A stretch of 64,000 bases of DNA. Source: Gemmobacter sp. 24YEA27. GTDB lineage: Bacteria > Pseudomonadota > Alphaproteobacteria > Rhodobacterales > Rhodobacteraceae. Shown here piece after piece: positions 1 to 7,658 of this stretch (positions within the stretch are counted from its first letter, which is position 1; the number at the start of each line of letters is the position of its first letter). The stretch lies in contig NZ_JASJPW010000002.1 of the NCBI RefSeq assembly GCF_030052995.1, positions 1 through 64,000 on the forward strand, written 5' to 3'. The position numbers and the translations under genes are program-made. Under the pieces are notes generated by a model. It made no database searches and had not been told where the DNA came from. It saw only the letters and a program-made list of their open reading frames with translations.

Positions 1-176
1 CATAAGTTCAGCCCGGCAGCACTCATCTTTGAGACGGGATCGCACCCAGGATGGCGACCTGTTCGGGATCCTGGCTCGCGGCTTCGGGCAGGCCTGCACA
101 ACCGTTCTACCCGCTTTCCGCAGCAGGCCGGCTCTGTGGTCCGGCGTCTGTTCTGATCCCGCAAAGGAGAAACGCC

Positions 177-1029
177 ATGCAAATGCTTGATAACCACCGC
201 TGGAGCTGGGCGAGGGCCGGGTTACGACCCGGCGCGCGATCTCGCCTGGTGGTTCGATATCGAACGCAATCGCCTCTTCACCCGGAAGATAGGCGGCGGC
301 GAGACCGAGGTGCATGAACTGCCCTTTTCAGCCAGCGCGATGGCGGTGACGACAGATGGCCGGCAGCTGATGCTGGCTGAAAACGGCCTTACCTGCGTGA
401 TCCGCGGACCGGCGCGTTGAGTCTGCATCTCGCCATCGAGGCGGATGATCGGGTCACCCGCTCGAACGATGCGCGGGTCCACCCGTCGGGGCCTTCTGGA
501 TCAGCACCATGGCTGGAGATGCGAGCCGGGCGTCGGCAGCTTCTACCACTATTTCAGGGGGCGCCTGGAGCGGCTGTGGGCGGGAATCACGATCCCGAAC
601 GCGATCTGTTTTTCGCCCGATGGAACCATCGCCTATTACTGCGACACGCCCAGCCGCACCATCATGCGGGTTGCAACCGATCCCCGGAATGGCCGCCCGC
701 TGGCCGCGCCCGAGACCTTTCTCGGCCCGCTCGATGGCAGCCCGATGGCGCTGTCACCGATGCAGATGGCAATATCTGGCTGACTTTTTTATGGGCTTGG
801 CAAGGTAAACGGCTACACGCCGAATGGTCGGGAAATCGGTTCACTTTCTGTACCAGCCGCCAATGTCACCTGCCCGGCCTTTGTCGGGCCAGAAGCGCGT
901 CACATGCTTGTCACCACGGCGCTTCACGGCATTCCGGAAGCGGACCGAATTGGCCTGCCGGAGGCCGGTGCCACGTTCATCACCGCGCTTGATTTTCGCG
1001 GACGGTTCGACCCGCCCGTCGCCCTTTGA
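177..1029 (+). pseudogene. SMP-30/gluconolactonase family gene, multiply frameshifted
   Basis: A single ancestral SMP-30/regucalcin-type sugar lactonase can be rebuilt by moving between all three plus frames. It runs from an ATG at 177, with AAAGGAGAAA just upstream, to the TGA at 1027-1029. Recognisable blocks are GYDPARDLAWWFDIERNRLF (about 230-290), IPNAICFSPDGTIAYYCDTP (about 590-650) and TALHGIPEADRIGLPEAG (about 920-970), which follow the beta-propeller repeats of the family. The rebuilt length (about 285 aa) is normal. Every break is one base lost or gained at a short homopolymer (for example GGAG for GGGAG near 203 and TTTTTT near 785). The family hydrolyses aldonolactones. In this sugar-catabolic setting a lactonase role is plausible, but the substrate is unknown. 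It may be intact if the indels are sequencing errors. Confidence 0.8.
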
Positions 1030-1056
1030 CCAGATGGCCCGCAGGGGATGCCGCCC

Positions 1057-1088
1057 ATGCTGGCCATCAGCTGACCGGTGGCCAGCAT
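1057..1088 (+). terminator. Hairpin downstream of the SMP-30 gene
   Basis: A perfect 10-bp inverted repeat (ATGCTGGCCA / TGGCCAGCAT, 12-nt loop) lies 28 nt after the SMP-30 stop. There is no clear T tract, so it may be a Rho-independent-like terminator or a structural element. The position suggests termination. Confidence 0.35.
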
Positions 1089-1197
1089 CGGCTGTCGACG
1101 CGGGCCTTGGCGCGCCAGACAAGCTTCAAGCCGTCTGATCACGGATTATTAATCACACTGAGCTATTCCCCGATCCTTGGACAGATTTCCGGCTGAT

Positions 1198-1654
1198 TTA
1201 AGCTACTGCCTTTGTCTGCTGATCTGTTACAATTGTGTTGAAGCGGACCATGGCGGGCGGCTTTCCGCCATGGGCGGTGCGGGGACGCCGATGGTTGTAG
1301 AAGGTGATCCAGGATCCGATGGCGGCCTTTGCCTGCGACCCGGTCTCCCAGGCGTGCAGGTAGACACATTCATACTTGAGGGACCGCCAGAGGCGCTCGA
1401 TGAGAGCATTGTCGATGCACCGCCCCTTGCCGTCCATCGAGATGCGGGTGCCAGGTCATCTGCCGGACACCGTAGAAGGGCGTGTCGAGGAACTGCCGGT
1501 CAATCAGCCGCATCTGGCAGAGGTTCTGATCCGTCTCGCCAGCCGACTCGTGGTAAAAGGAGGAACGCGAGATCGACAGCAGGCGGCACTGCGCCCCGGT
1601 CGACAGCGCCGGGTGGTTCCGCTCAATCATCTCACGCCGCACTTGCCGGTCCAC
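1198..1654 (-). pseudogene. IS3-family transposase OrfB, core deleted
   Basis: The minus strand carries the N-terminal part of OrfB (HPALSTGAQCRLLSISRSSF ... FYGVRQMTWH) joined directly, in a shifted frame, to the C-terminal part (MDGKGRCIDNALIERLWRSL ... ITFYNHRRPRTAHGG). Alignment with the copy at 14832-15738 shows that roughly 130-150 codons are absent, including the first two acidic residues of the DDE triad. The protein cannot be active. Confidence 0.8.
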
Positions 1655-1729
1655 GGCTTGAGCTTTCGTGAAAAAAAATCGTTGACGACAACGTTCGCCC
1701 GCTCTACCGAACGCATGGCGTTCGCGGGC

Positions 1730-1972
1730 TCACCCTGCGATCCTGGCGTGCCGCGACCGGAGCGTCTCTTCATCCACCTCCACAACAGGCTTTCTGCCGC
1801 CACGCTGGAAGATATCCACAGCCCCGTCGAGCAACGCCTTCTTCCCTTGGTGGATCATCGTCGGATGCACGCCGTATTCGACCGCCAGTTCCGACACAGT
1901 GCGCTCCCCCTTTACGGCCTCAAGTGCCACGCGCGCCTTGAAGCCCGCTTCAGGGTACCTGCGTCTCCGCAT
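1730..1972 (-). pseudogene. IS3-family transposase OrfA (truncated)
   Basis: This is the helix-turn-helix OrfA of an IS3-family element. The motif TVSELAVEYGVHPTMIHQ matches the intact orfA at 14551-14847. It ends early (80 aa against 98 aa) at a stop soon after the RSRHARIAG segment, where the other copy continues. OrfA normally binds the element ends and is made together with OrfB by a -1 frameshift. Here it is a decayed remnant. Confidence 0.75.
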
Positions 1973-2052
1973 TCCGGATCTCCTCGTCCCCGGAGAACAG
2001 CAAATGTCAGAACGTAGCTTCCGTCACTGTCCGATTTCCCAGGAATGGCTCA

Positions 2053-2497
2053 GTCTGGCTCGGCTTCGATATAGTTGTTACATAATTACGGCTATGCGCT
2101 ATTTGGCGTCGTTGCCAAAGTCGGTTGATGTAGAACCAAAGTAGAAATGTCACTGTGAAACGGCGGCCAAAAAGACGCCACTTTCGACGTTTTGGCGACC
2201 ACTTTGCGGGAGTATAACTTCCACTTTTTTGATCTCCGGCATCGTATACCGACAATATCAATATCTTACGGTGATCGCTCTCCTGGCGAACTCAAGAGAC
2301 TTCCAGCCTCTCAATGCCGGCCACCTTCGCAGACCCTCGGCTTGACTCAATCGAGAACATTGCAGCAACACTGGATGCACTAACCCGGCCACCGCAACCC
2401 GATCCCCACGCCGGATCTCTTCGACATCCATCCGCGACCAACCGGAAAGCGACCGCTTTTCGTGCCGGTCCCCTCATGCCGCGAGGTTCTCAAAAAC
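2053..2497. other. Gene-free stretch between IS3 remnant and AAA+ gene
   Basis: No convincing coding frame or RNA gene is seen. Base composition is lower in GC than the neighbours over about 2070-2280. The segment GGCGGCCAAAAAGACGCCAC near 2160 resembles terminal sequence of some transposable elements, but no paired end was found. The sequence probably derives from decayed mobile DNA. Confidence 0.3.
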
Positions 2498-3576
2498 ATG
2501 CCCAAAATACCCATGCTTGGGGTCAGACTCTTCGATCCAGACGCGAGCCGCTACAAGCTGACATCCCGCTTCACGGTCCATCTCGTCCGCCTGCGTCAGG
2601 CCACGGTCGAGGCTGCGAAGTCGCTCAGCCCCAAGGAGCTCGAAGAGCTGGTCAAAAGCTCCGCGATCATGAAGTCGACAGGATCGAACGCCGTGTTGAC
2701 CTGATCCTGGCGGCCCGGGCGAAACTGCCGGGCGCGAGCCATCTGAAGTCGGATGATCGCAACGCGCTGCGGGCGCTGGCCGATGGCGCGGAGCTGATCG
2801 ACATCCCCAGCGAGCATCGCGCGGATGAGATCGCCGCCGGGCTCCATACCGACATGCCTTGGATGGGCCCGGCTAATGAGCTCGCCTGGCATGCCATGCG
2901 CCGGTCCGTCCGCGAGGGCTGGAAGGGTTTCCGGCTGCCGCCCATGCTGCTCGGCGGCCCGCCCGGCATTGGCAAAAGTCACTGGGCCCGCAAGTTCGGT
3001 GACCTGCTCACGGCGCCGGTCATGGTGCTGGAGGTGGGCAGCGAGGCGGCCAGTTTCGGGCTGGTGGGCAGCCAGCGCGGCTGGAGCGGCGCGGAGCCGG
3101 GACGGCTCATCAGGACGATCCTGCGAACGGCGGTCGCCAACCCGATCGTGGTGGTGGACGAGATCGAGAAGGCGGGCGCGCCAACCACAACCAAGGGACA
3201 TGCCTTCGGCCTTACGGAAGCCACCCTGCCCCTGCTCGAGCCGCTCAGCGCCAGGCGCTGGAGCTGCCCCTACTATCAGGTGGAGTTCGACATGAGGTGG
3301 ATCGGCTGGATCTTCACCGCAAACACCGCCGCCATCCTTTCGGAGCCCTTCCGCAGTCGCTGCCCGCCCATCCGCCTGCGCCACCTCACATGCGTGGAGC
3401 TTGGCGATTTCGTGCGCCGGGAGGGCGCAAGGCGCGAGCTCTCCGAGACCGCCATCGAGATAATCGCGGAGGTGCTGGCGCACCCCTCCCTGTGGGGTCA
3501 TCGTCCCAGCCTGAGGATCGCGGGCCGGATGCTGCAGCGGGCCGCGGATCTGGAGAAAGGTCCGCTCCTGCGCTGA
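2498..3576 (+). CDS. AAA+ ATPase (Lon-type ATPase domain), probable frameshift near 2700
   Basis: The main frame encodes an AAA+ module with Walker A GGPPGIGKSHWA (about 2955-2990), Walker B IVVVDEIEKAG (about 3145-3177), a sensor-1-like Asn in WIFTANT and an arginine-finger-type segment FRSRCPP. The layout resembles the ATPase domain of Lon-like AAA+ proteins common in Rhodobacterales. The protease domain is absent. From the ATG at 2498 to about 2704 the coding signal (high GC3, helical HLVRLRQATVEAAKSLSPKE) lies in another frame, which ends at a TGA at 2702-2704. No start codon lies between that stop and the conserved ATPase region. Either one base has been lost near 2700, or a small upstream gene overlaps an ATPase with an unrecognised start. 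The role is unknown. Confidence 0.65.
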
Positions 3577-3605
3577 TACCGCATCCCCCTGCCCCATCTT
3601 CTGAA

Positions 3606-4046
3606 TGTCCCCGAGTTTCTTAGACGCGTTCACGTCTCATCTTCTGCTGCCGTTCGAACTCGGCGGGCGACAGCATCCCGTTCCTCGCATGTTTGCGCTT
3701 TGGATTGTAGAACATCTCGATGTAATCGAACACGTCCTGCCTTGCCTCTTCGCGGGTCCGGTATGTCCTGCGCCTGATCCGCTCGCTCTTGAGGCGGTTG
3801 AAGAAACTCTCGGCGACGGCGTTGTCGTGGCAGTTGCCGCGGCGGCTCATCGAATGCTCAAGATTGTGGGCGCGTGAGGCAACGCAGCCCAATCCATGCA
3901 GGTCGAACTGGCTGCCCTGATCTGAGTGGATCAGCACCTTTCCCTTCGGTTTGCGCCGCCAGACAGCCATGAGCAGGGCCTGCAGAACGATATCCGTTGT
4001 CTGCCTGCTTTGCATCGACCAACCAATCACGCGCCGGGAATATACC
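3606..4046 (-). mobile_element. IS3-family fragment (3' part of OrfB)
   Basis: The minus strand encodes the C-terminal part of an IS3-group OrfB: SDQGSQF (second Asp of the DDE triad), then HSMSRRGNCHDNAVAESFFN containing the catalytic Glu, and a tail ending in LSPAEFERQQKM. Between them the reading is garbled (FDLHGLGCVASRAH for the usual TSxDWxxFLRAH), so a small frame disruption is present. A terminal-repeat-like TGTCCCCGAGTTTCTTAGAC starts at 3606. The 5' half of the transposase and the other end are missing, cut off at about 4046 by another IS fragment. Confidence 0.8.
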
Positions 4047-4201
4047 AGCAAGGCCATCCTGAAGTGGGCCAACGAGAACGGCGTCGAATGGCACTACATC
4101 GACCCGGGCAAGCCGCAGCAGAACGGCTACATCGAAAGCTTCAACGGCAGCCTGCGGGACGAGTACTTAAACGAGGAGATCTTCGACAGCCTGACCGATT
4201 G
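4047..4201 (+). mobile_element. Short IS3-family OrfB fragment, opposite orientation
   Basis: About 50 codons on the plus strand read [20 protein letters not shown], then [20 protein letters not shown]. This is the region around the catalytic Glu of an OrfB from a different IS3 subgroup. It is cut at its left by the fragment ending at about 4046 and at its right by the left end of the complete IS at 4202. Confidence 0.75.
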
Positions 4202-4282
4202 TGCTCTGCCCCCTGGAAACTGGACCGTCTTAAGCTTGAGTTTTCGGCTAGTTTTCCCTGGCTGGGAGAGGAGCTGAAGACG

Positions 4283-4549
4283 ATGAAGGCATCGAAGTTC
4301 ACGGAAGCGCAGAAGGCGTTCATTCTGAAGCAGGGCGAGGAAGGCACGCCTGTTGCCGAGATCTGCCGCAAGGCGGGGATCAGCCAGGCCACATACTTCA
4401 ACTGGAAGAAGCGTTATGGCGGGTTGCTTCCCGATGAGATGCGGCGGTTGAAGGCGCTTGAGGACGAGAATGCACGGCTGAAGAAGATCGTGGCGGACCT
4501 GACGCTCGACCGCGAGATGCTGCAGGACGTCATCCGCCGAAAGCTCTGA
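4283..4549 (+). CDS. IS3-family transposase OrfA
   Basis: This 88-aa protein starts at an ATG preceded by GGGAGAGGAG. It has the typical OrfA helix-turn-helix (GTPVAEICRKAGISQATYFN, residues about 20-40), followed by a leucine-zipper-like helix (RRLKALEDENARLKKIVADL) ending in DREMLQDVIRRKL. It binds the IS ends and regulates transposition. The orfB frame is open across the orfA stop one base back, which allows an OrfAB fusion by -1 frameshifting. Confidence 0.9.
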   Translation: MKASKFTEAQKAFILKQGEEGTPVAEICRKAGISQATYFNWKKRYGGLLPDEMRRLKALEDENARLKKIVADLTLDREMLQDVIRRKL

Positions 4550-5385
4550 GGCCTGTCCGGACGCGCAAGCTTGTTGACGGGCTTCTGGTTGACTGGGGTG
4601 TCTCGATCCGACGGGCCTGCCAGGCGCTGCGGTTCGACACTTCGAGCTACCATTACAAATCCCGTCGCACCGGGCAGGCCGGCCTCGAACTGCGGATCCG
4701 CGAGATCTGCGAAACGCGTGTGCGCTATGGCTACCGGCGCATCCATGTGCTGCTGCGGCGGGAGGGCTGGCAGGTGAACATCAAGAAGACACGCAGGATT
4801 TACAATGAGCTGGGCCTGCAGCTGCGCAACAGGCATCCGAAGCGCCGGGTGAAGGCGAGGCTGCGCGAGGACCGACAGGAGGCCTCCGGACCGAACGAGG
4901 TCTGGGCGATGGATTTTGTCCATGACCAGCTCGCCCTGGGCAAGAAACTGCGGATCCTGACCATCGTGGATATCCATTCGCGTTATTGCCCGGCGACGGA
5001 TCCCCGATTTGCTTACCGGGGCGAGGATGTGGTTCAGACGCTCGAACGGGTCTGTCGGCAGATCGGCTACCCGCAGACGATCAGGGTCGATAACGGCAGC
5101 GAGTTTATCTCCCGCGACCTGGATCTGTGGGCCTATGCCAATGGTGTCACATTGGACTTCTCCCGACCGGGGAAACCCACCGACAATGGCTTCATTGAGG
5201 CGTTCAACAGCAAGCTGCGGGCGGAGTGCCTGAACGCCCACTGGTTCATGGACCTTGCGGATGCGCGCGAAAAGTTGGAGGCTTGGCGCAGAGACTACAA
5301 CGAGGTCAGGCCTCACAGTGCGATCGGTTACAACGTGCCGATCAACCTGCATATTCCCGGTGGCGCAGCCAGCCCGCCTCCGTGA
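4549..5385 (+). CDS. IS3-family transposase OrfB (DDE)
   Basis: The reading frame is open from within the 3' end of orfA to 5385. It carries an intact integrase core: WAMDFVHDQL (first Asp), RVDNGSEF (second Asp) and FIEAFNSKLR (Glu), with the tail WRRDYNEVRPHSAIGYNVP. It begins RPVRTRKLVDGLL without a strong start of its own, so expression as a fusion with OrfA is expected. No stop or frameshift was found, so this is the only IS3 transposase in the window that looks functional. Confidence 0.88.
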   Translation, partial: RPVRTRKLVDGLLVDWGVSIRRACQALRFDTSSYHYKSRRTGQAGLELRIREICETRVRYGYRRIHVLLRREGWQVNIKKTRRIYNELGLQLRNRHPKRRVKARLREDRQEASGPNEVWAMDFVHDQLALGKKLRILTIVDIHSRYCPATDPRFAYRGEDVVQTLERVCRQIGYPQTIRVDNGSEFISRDLDLWAYANGVTLDFSRPGKPTDNGFIEAFNSKLRAECLNAHWFMDLADAREKLEAWRRDYNEVRPHSAIGYNVPINLHIPGGAASPPP

Positions 5386-5387
5386 TC

Positions 5388-5487
5388 AGAGCCGCGAAAC
5401 TCCAGATCGCGGCGGTCCTAACCAGGGGAGCAGAGCAAGAGCCGCGAAACTCCAGATCGCGGCGGTCCTAACCAGGGGAGCAGAGCA
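5388..5487. repeat. Tandem duplication (2 x 50 bp) of the IS right end
   Basis: Two identical 50-bp units (5388-5437, 5438-5487) each end in ACCAGGGGAGCAGAGCA, the terminal inverted repeat of the IS at 4202. This gives the element two possible right termini in direct tandem. It could come from slipped replication or from an aberrant transposition intermediate. Confidence 0.9.
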
Positions 5488-6077
5488 TATGAACGAGGGA
5501 CGACCGGGGGCAGGTCACTGTTCGTTCCAGAAAACGGGTTCATCGCTCTGAACGCTCCCCTTACGTGCCGGCGTGTTGGATCTCACAGCACTTGCACCAC
5601 GCACCCCACTTTCTCGGCCTCTTCCAGGATCTGCTGAATGCTGTGGGGCTGCCGATCACGCTGACGAATGAGTTTCGCCATCTGACCAAAGGAGGGATGA
5701 TGCGCGAAGGCGTGAGCGCCGGTCGGCCAACCGATATTTTCTCCAGGACGGTTTCCTGCGGCAAGAGGAAGCGGAAAATCATGCAATGCGGGTATTGCGT
5801 GCCCTGCGTGATCCGCCGCGCAGCACTTTTCGGAGCCGGGATCGACGATGAGACGCGCTATCGTCATAATATCAGGGACGCTTGGAGGGATCCGGAAATT
5901 CGGGACGACCTCCTCGCGATGAGGCTCGCCAACCTGGACGTGATCGGCAATCTGCGGGTACGGGCCATCGCAAGTGGTCCCTTCCCGCTGGGAGCTGTCG
6001 AAAGGGACGGTTGGTTCGGTGTTCACGAGAGAGGTCTCACGGAGTTCCGTGACTACCTCAGAAGCGAGGGCTTGTAG
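5488..6077 (+). pseudogene. qatC: QatC-like protein (QueC family), 5' truncated and frameshifted
   Basis: Immediately after the IS end the frame reads SLFVPENGFIALNAPLT and TTHP, which is a core signature of QueC-like 7-cyano-7-deazaguanine-synthase-family ATPases. A single C is missing in CACCCC (about 5600), after which the frame continues HFLGLFQDLLNAVGL to a zinc-type motif CGYCVPCVIRRAAL (about 5787-5830) and ends at a TAG at 6075-6077. The N-terminal PP-loop half is absent, cut off at the IS junction. The next gene is TatD-like, which is the QatC-QatD order of the Qat anti-phage defence system (Gao et al. 2020). qatA and qatB are not present. This is a dead remnant of a defence locus. 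Confidence 0.75.
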
Positions 6078-6078
6078 G

Positions 6079-6480
6079 TTGATCGATTTTCACTGTCATC
6101 TGGACCTGTTTCCGCGGCCCACAGTAGCCGTGCCGGAGGTCGAGGCAGCAAAGATCTAACTTCTCTCTGTCACCACCACCCTCAAGGCATTCAAAAAGAC
6201 TGCAGGTTTTCCGGGCAAAGGATCGCGAATTCGAACCGCGCTTGGCCTGCACCCACAGCTAGCTCATGAGCGACTCAAGAGGTTGATCTTTTTTGCCGGC
6301 GGGTGTCGGAGACCCGTTATGTCGGTGAAGTTGGGCTTGATGGTGGTGATGAGTTCGCGCGGCACCTGGTTCTTCAAAAGGAGGTCTTCAATACTGTGTT
6401 ACGGTCCTGTTCGGATGCCGGCGGTAAGTATTTGTCCATTCAGAGCAGGAATGCGAGCGGCGAGTCATGCAAAATATGCT
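6079..6480 (+). pseudogene. qatD: QatD-like TatD-family nuclease, decayed
   Basis: It starts with a TTG two bases after the qatC-like stop and reads IDFHCHLDLFPRP, the first metal-binding HxH of TatD-type nucleases. An in-frame TAA follows (after VEAAKI, about 6157), then SVTTT, then RIRTALGLHPQLAHERLKRL in the same frame. A frameshift near 6290 leads to SETRYVGEVGLDGGDEF (metal-binding Glu/Asp region) and VLRSCSDAGGKYLSIQSRN. The reading is lost after about 6480, so the 3' half is missing. The combination of nonsense, frameshift and truncation makes true decay likely. Confidence 0.7.
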
Positions 6481-6575
6481 GTTATGTGTCGAAACCAGTC
6501 ACACGGCCCGGGCTGACGGTGCCGTGGGAAAGAGCAGCTCAAGGACCCGCAGTGTGACCGGAGAGTTGCCTGAGC

Positions 6576-7550
6576 CTAGCTGAGATAAGGAGGCATGCCG
6601 GATCCAATTCGGGGTAATTCCTTCTCAAATCGCCCCAGCCAGCGCTCCACGGCACCGGTAAGGTGGTCACGAAGCTGCCGTGCTGCAAAGGCCGTTTCCT
6701 TGCGGGAAAGAAGATCAAGAATTTCAAGATGTTCGTGAAGCGCATCGCCGATCTGATCCAGCGGAATACTGAGAACCGGGTCAAACAGGTGCCGGGTCGG
6801 CGCGAAGAGGATATGGGTGCGCTCCAGAGCCCGGAGAATCTCATGATTGGGGCAGGCACCCAGCAGATCGACATGCAGATCACGTTCGATCCGGTCAAAG
6901 CTGGCGCTGTCGACGCTTTCTTTCTGCAGCAGATCCGCGATCCTGCTTCGGGCTTCGCTGATCGCGGCGGGCAGTAGGAGGGGGGCGGCGAGTTCGAGCG
7001 CCGCCGGCTCAAGCAATGCCCGAAGATCATACAAGTCCCGGACCCGGCGCGGCGTGACATGTTCGGCGATCCAGGTGCCTGAACGGGATTTGTCGATCAG
7101 CCCAACCGCATGCATGCGGGCCAGCACATCCCGCGTCACGCTGCGGCTGACATCGAAATGCTCGGCCAGCCGCAACTCATTGATCCGCACCTGCTGGCGC
7201 AGCACTGCGGCCAGCACGGCCTGTTCAACCTCGGCATAGATCCGTTCCCATTGCCGGGACTGGTCGAGGCAAACTCGGTCAAGCGGCATCGGGTTCTGCG
7301 CCATGATCTCGCCCGCCTGCCCCGCCACGAAAAACCCCTTGCGGCCCAGCGATGTCACCAGCCCATCTGCCTCCAGCTGCTCCAGGGCCTGGCGCACAGG
7401 CGAGCGGCTGACGCCGAAGGTGCGGGTCAGTTGCAGTTCCACCAGCCGTTCACCGGCGGTCAGGCTGCCACTGAGGATCAGATCGCGCAGACCTGCATGA
7501 ACCTGTCGTGACAGCGAGGCGACATCGTCTCTGGCCATGGTAACCCTCAC
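6576..7550 (-). CDS. GntR-family regulator with two winged-helix domains and FCD-like C-terminus
   Basis: This 324-aa protein has a GntR winged helix at residues about 12-75 (GERLVELQLTRTFGVSRSPV). A second, weaker wHTH-like segment follows at about 105-170 (INELRLAEHFDVSRSVTRDV), then an all-helical FCD-type effector domain (DLRALLEPAALELAAP; AARQLRDHLTGAVERWL). FadR/FCD proteins normally have one wHTH and about 230-250 aa, so the doubled N-terminus is unusual. It is divergent from dctPQM across about 110 bp and probably controls that operon in response to the transported carboxylate. An internal ATG at 7538 is an alternative start. Confidence 0.85.
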   Translation of the reverse strand: MRVTMARDDVASLSRQVHAGLRDLILSGSLTAGERLVELQLTRTFGVSRSPVRQALEQLEADGLVTSLGRKGFFVAGQAGEIMAQNPMPLDRVCLDQSRQWERIYAEVEQAVLAAVLRQQVRINELRLAEHFDVSRSVTRDVLARMHAVGLIDKSRSGTWIAEHVTPRRVRDLYDLRALLEPAALELAAPLLLPAAISEARSRIADLLQKESVDSASFDRIERDLHVDLLGACPNHEILRALERTHILFAPTRHLFDPVLSIPLDQIGDALHEHLEILDLLSRKETAFAARQLRDHLTGAVERWLGRFEKELPRIGSGMPPYLS

Positions 7551-7588
7551 TTCCGCGCGCGGCGCCCAGTTCTCTTCAGCACAATTAG

Positions 7589-7611
7589 TTATTGCACATT
7601 GGGCGCAATAA
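7589..7611. promoter_or_regulatory. Palindromic operator candidate in GntR/TRAP intergenic region
   Basis: A 7-bp inverted repeat TTATTGC / GCAATAA, separated by 9 bp, lies between the divergent GntR gene (start 7550) and dctP (start 7659). A second GCAATA follows at once (7612-7617). The AT-rich symmetric site is a reasonable binding site for the adjacent GntR regulator. Confidence 0.5.
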
Positions 7612-7658
7612 GCAATAGGTTGCCCGCAGAATCATCTATGTTCGGGGAGGAGCTGAAG

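Larger units (their letters stand above)
1159..2052 (-). mobile_element. IS3-family element with internal deletion
   Basis: The ends are imperfect inverted repeats, TGAGCTATTCCCCG at 1159 and the complement of CTGAGCCATTCCTGGGAAAT at 2052. They match the ends of the longer copy at 14470-15777. Inside, on the minus strand, are orfA and the two ends of orfB, with most of the catalytic core of orfB missing. The element is about 890 bp against about 1310 bp for the other copy. No target-site duplication is visible. It cannot be autonomous. Confidence 0.8.
4202..5487 (+). mobile_element. Structurally complete IS3-family insertion sequence
   Basis: The left end TGCTCTGCCCCCTGG (4202) matches the complement of the right end (TGCTCTGCTCCCCTGG reading inward), with a further shared GGACCG block. 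Between them lie orfA and orfB in the -1 relationship typical of the family. The right terminal 50 bp is present twice in tandem (5388-5437 and 5438-5487), so the true outer end is 5437 or 5487. No target duplication is evident. Insertion here removed the 5' part of the Qat locus or landed at its truncated edge. Confidence 0.85.

Noticed and set aside
1..176. Short plus-strand frame at the window start (51-317)
   Set aside because: It overlaps the SMP-30 start in another frame and has no ribosome-binding site. The only feature seen before 177 is the AAAGGAGAAA for the SMP-30 gene.
2007..2261. 84-codon minus-strand frame near the first IS3 element
   Set aside because: It starts in non-repetitive AT-richer DNA, runs into the IS end and has no recognisable family.
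2596..3633. 345-codon minus-strand frame opposite the AAA+ gene
   Set aside because: The plus strand has Walker A and B in the proper order; the minus frame has no recognisable domain.
5388..5487. Two direct 50-bp repeats considered as a CRISPR array
   Set aside because: The units are directly adjacent with no spacers and contain an IS terminal repeat. No cas gene is near.
6220..6260. tRNA-like GTTCGAATC-type segment
   Set aside because: The bases belong to the QatD-like reading frame and no acceptor or anticodon stems can be formed.
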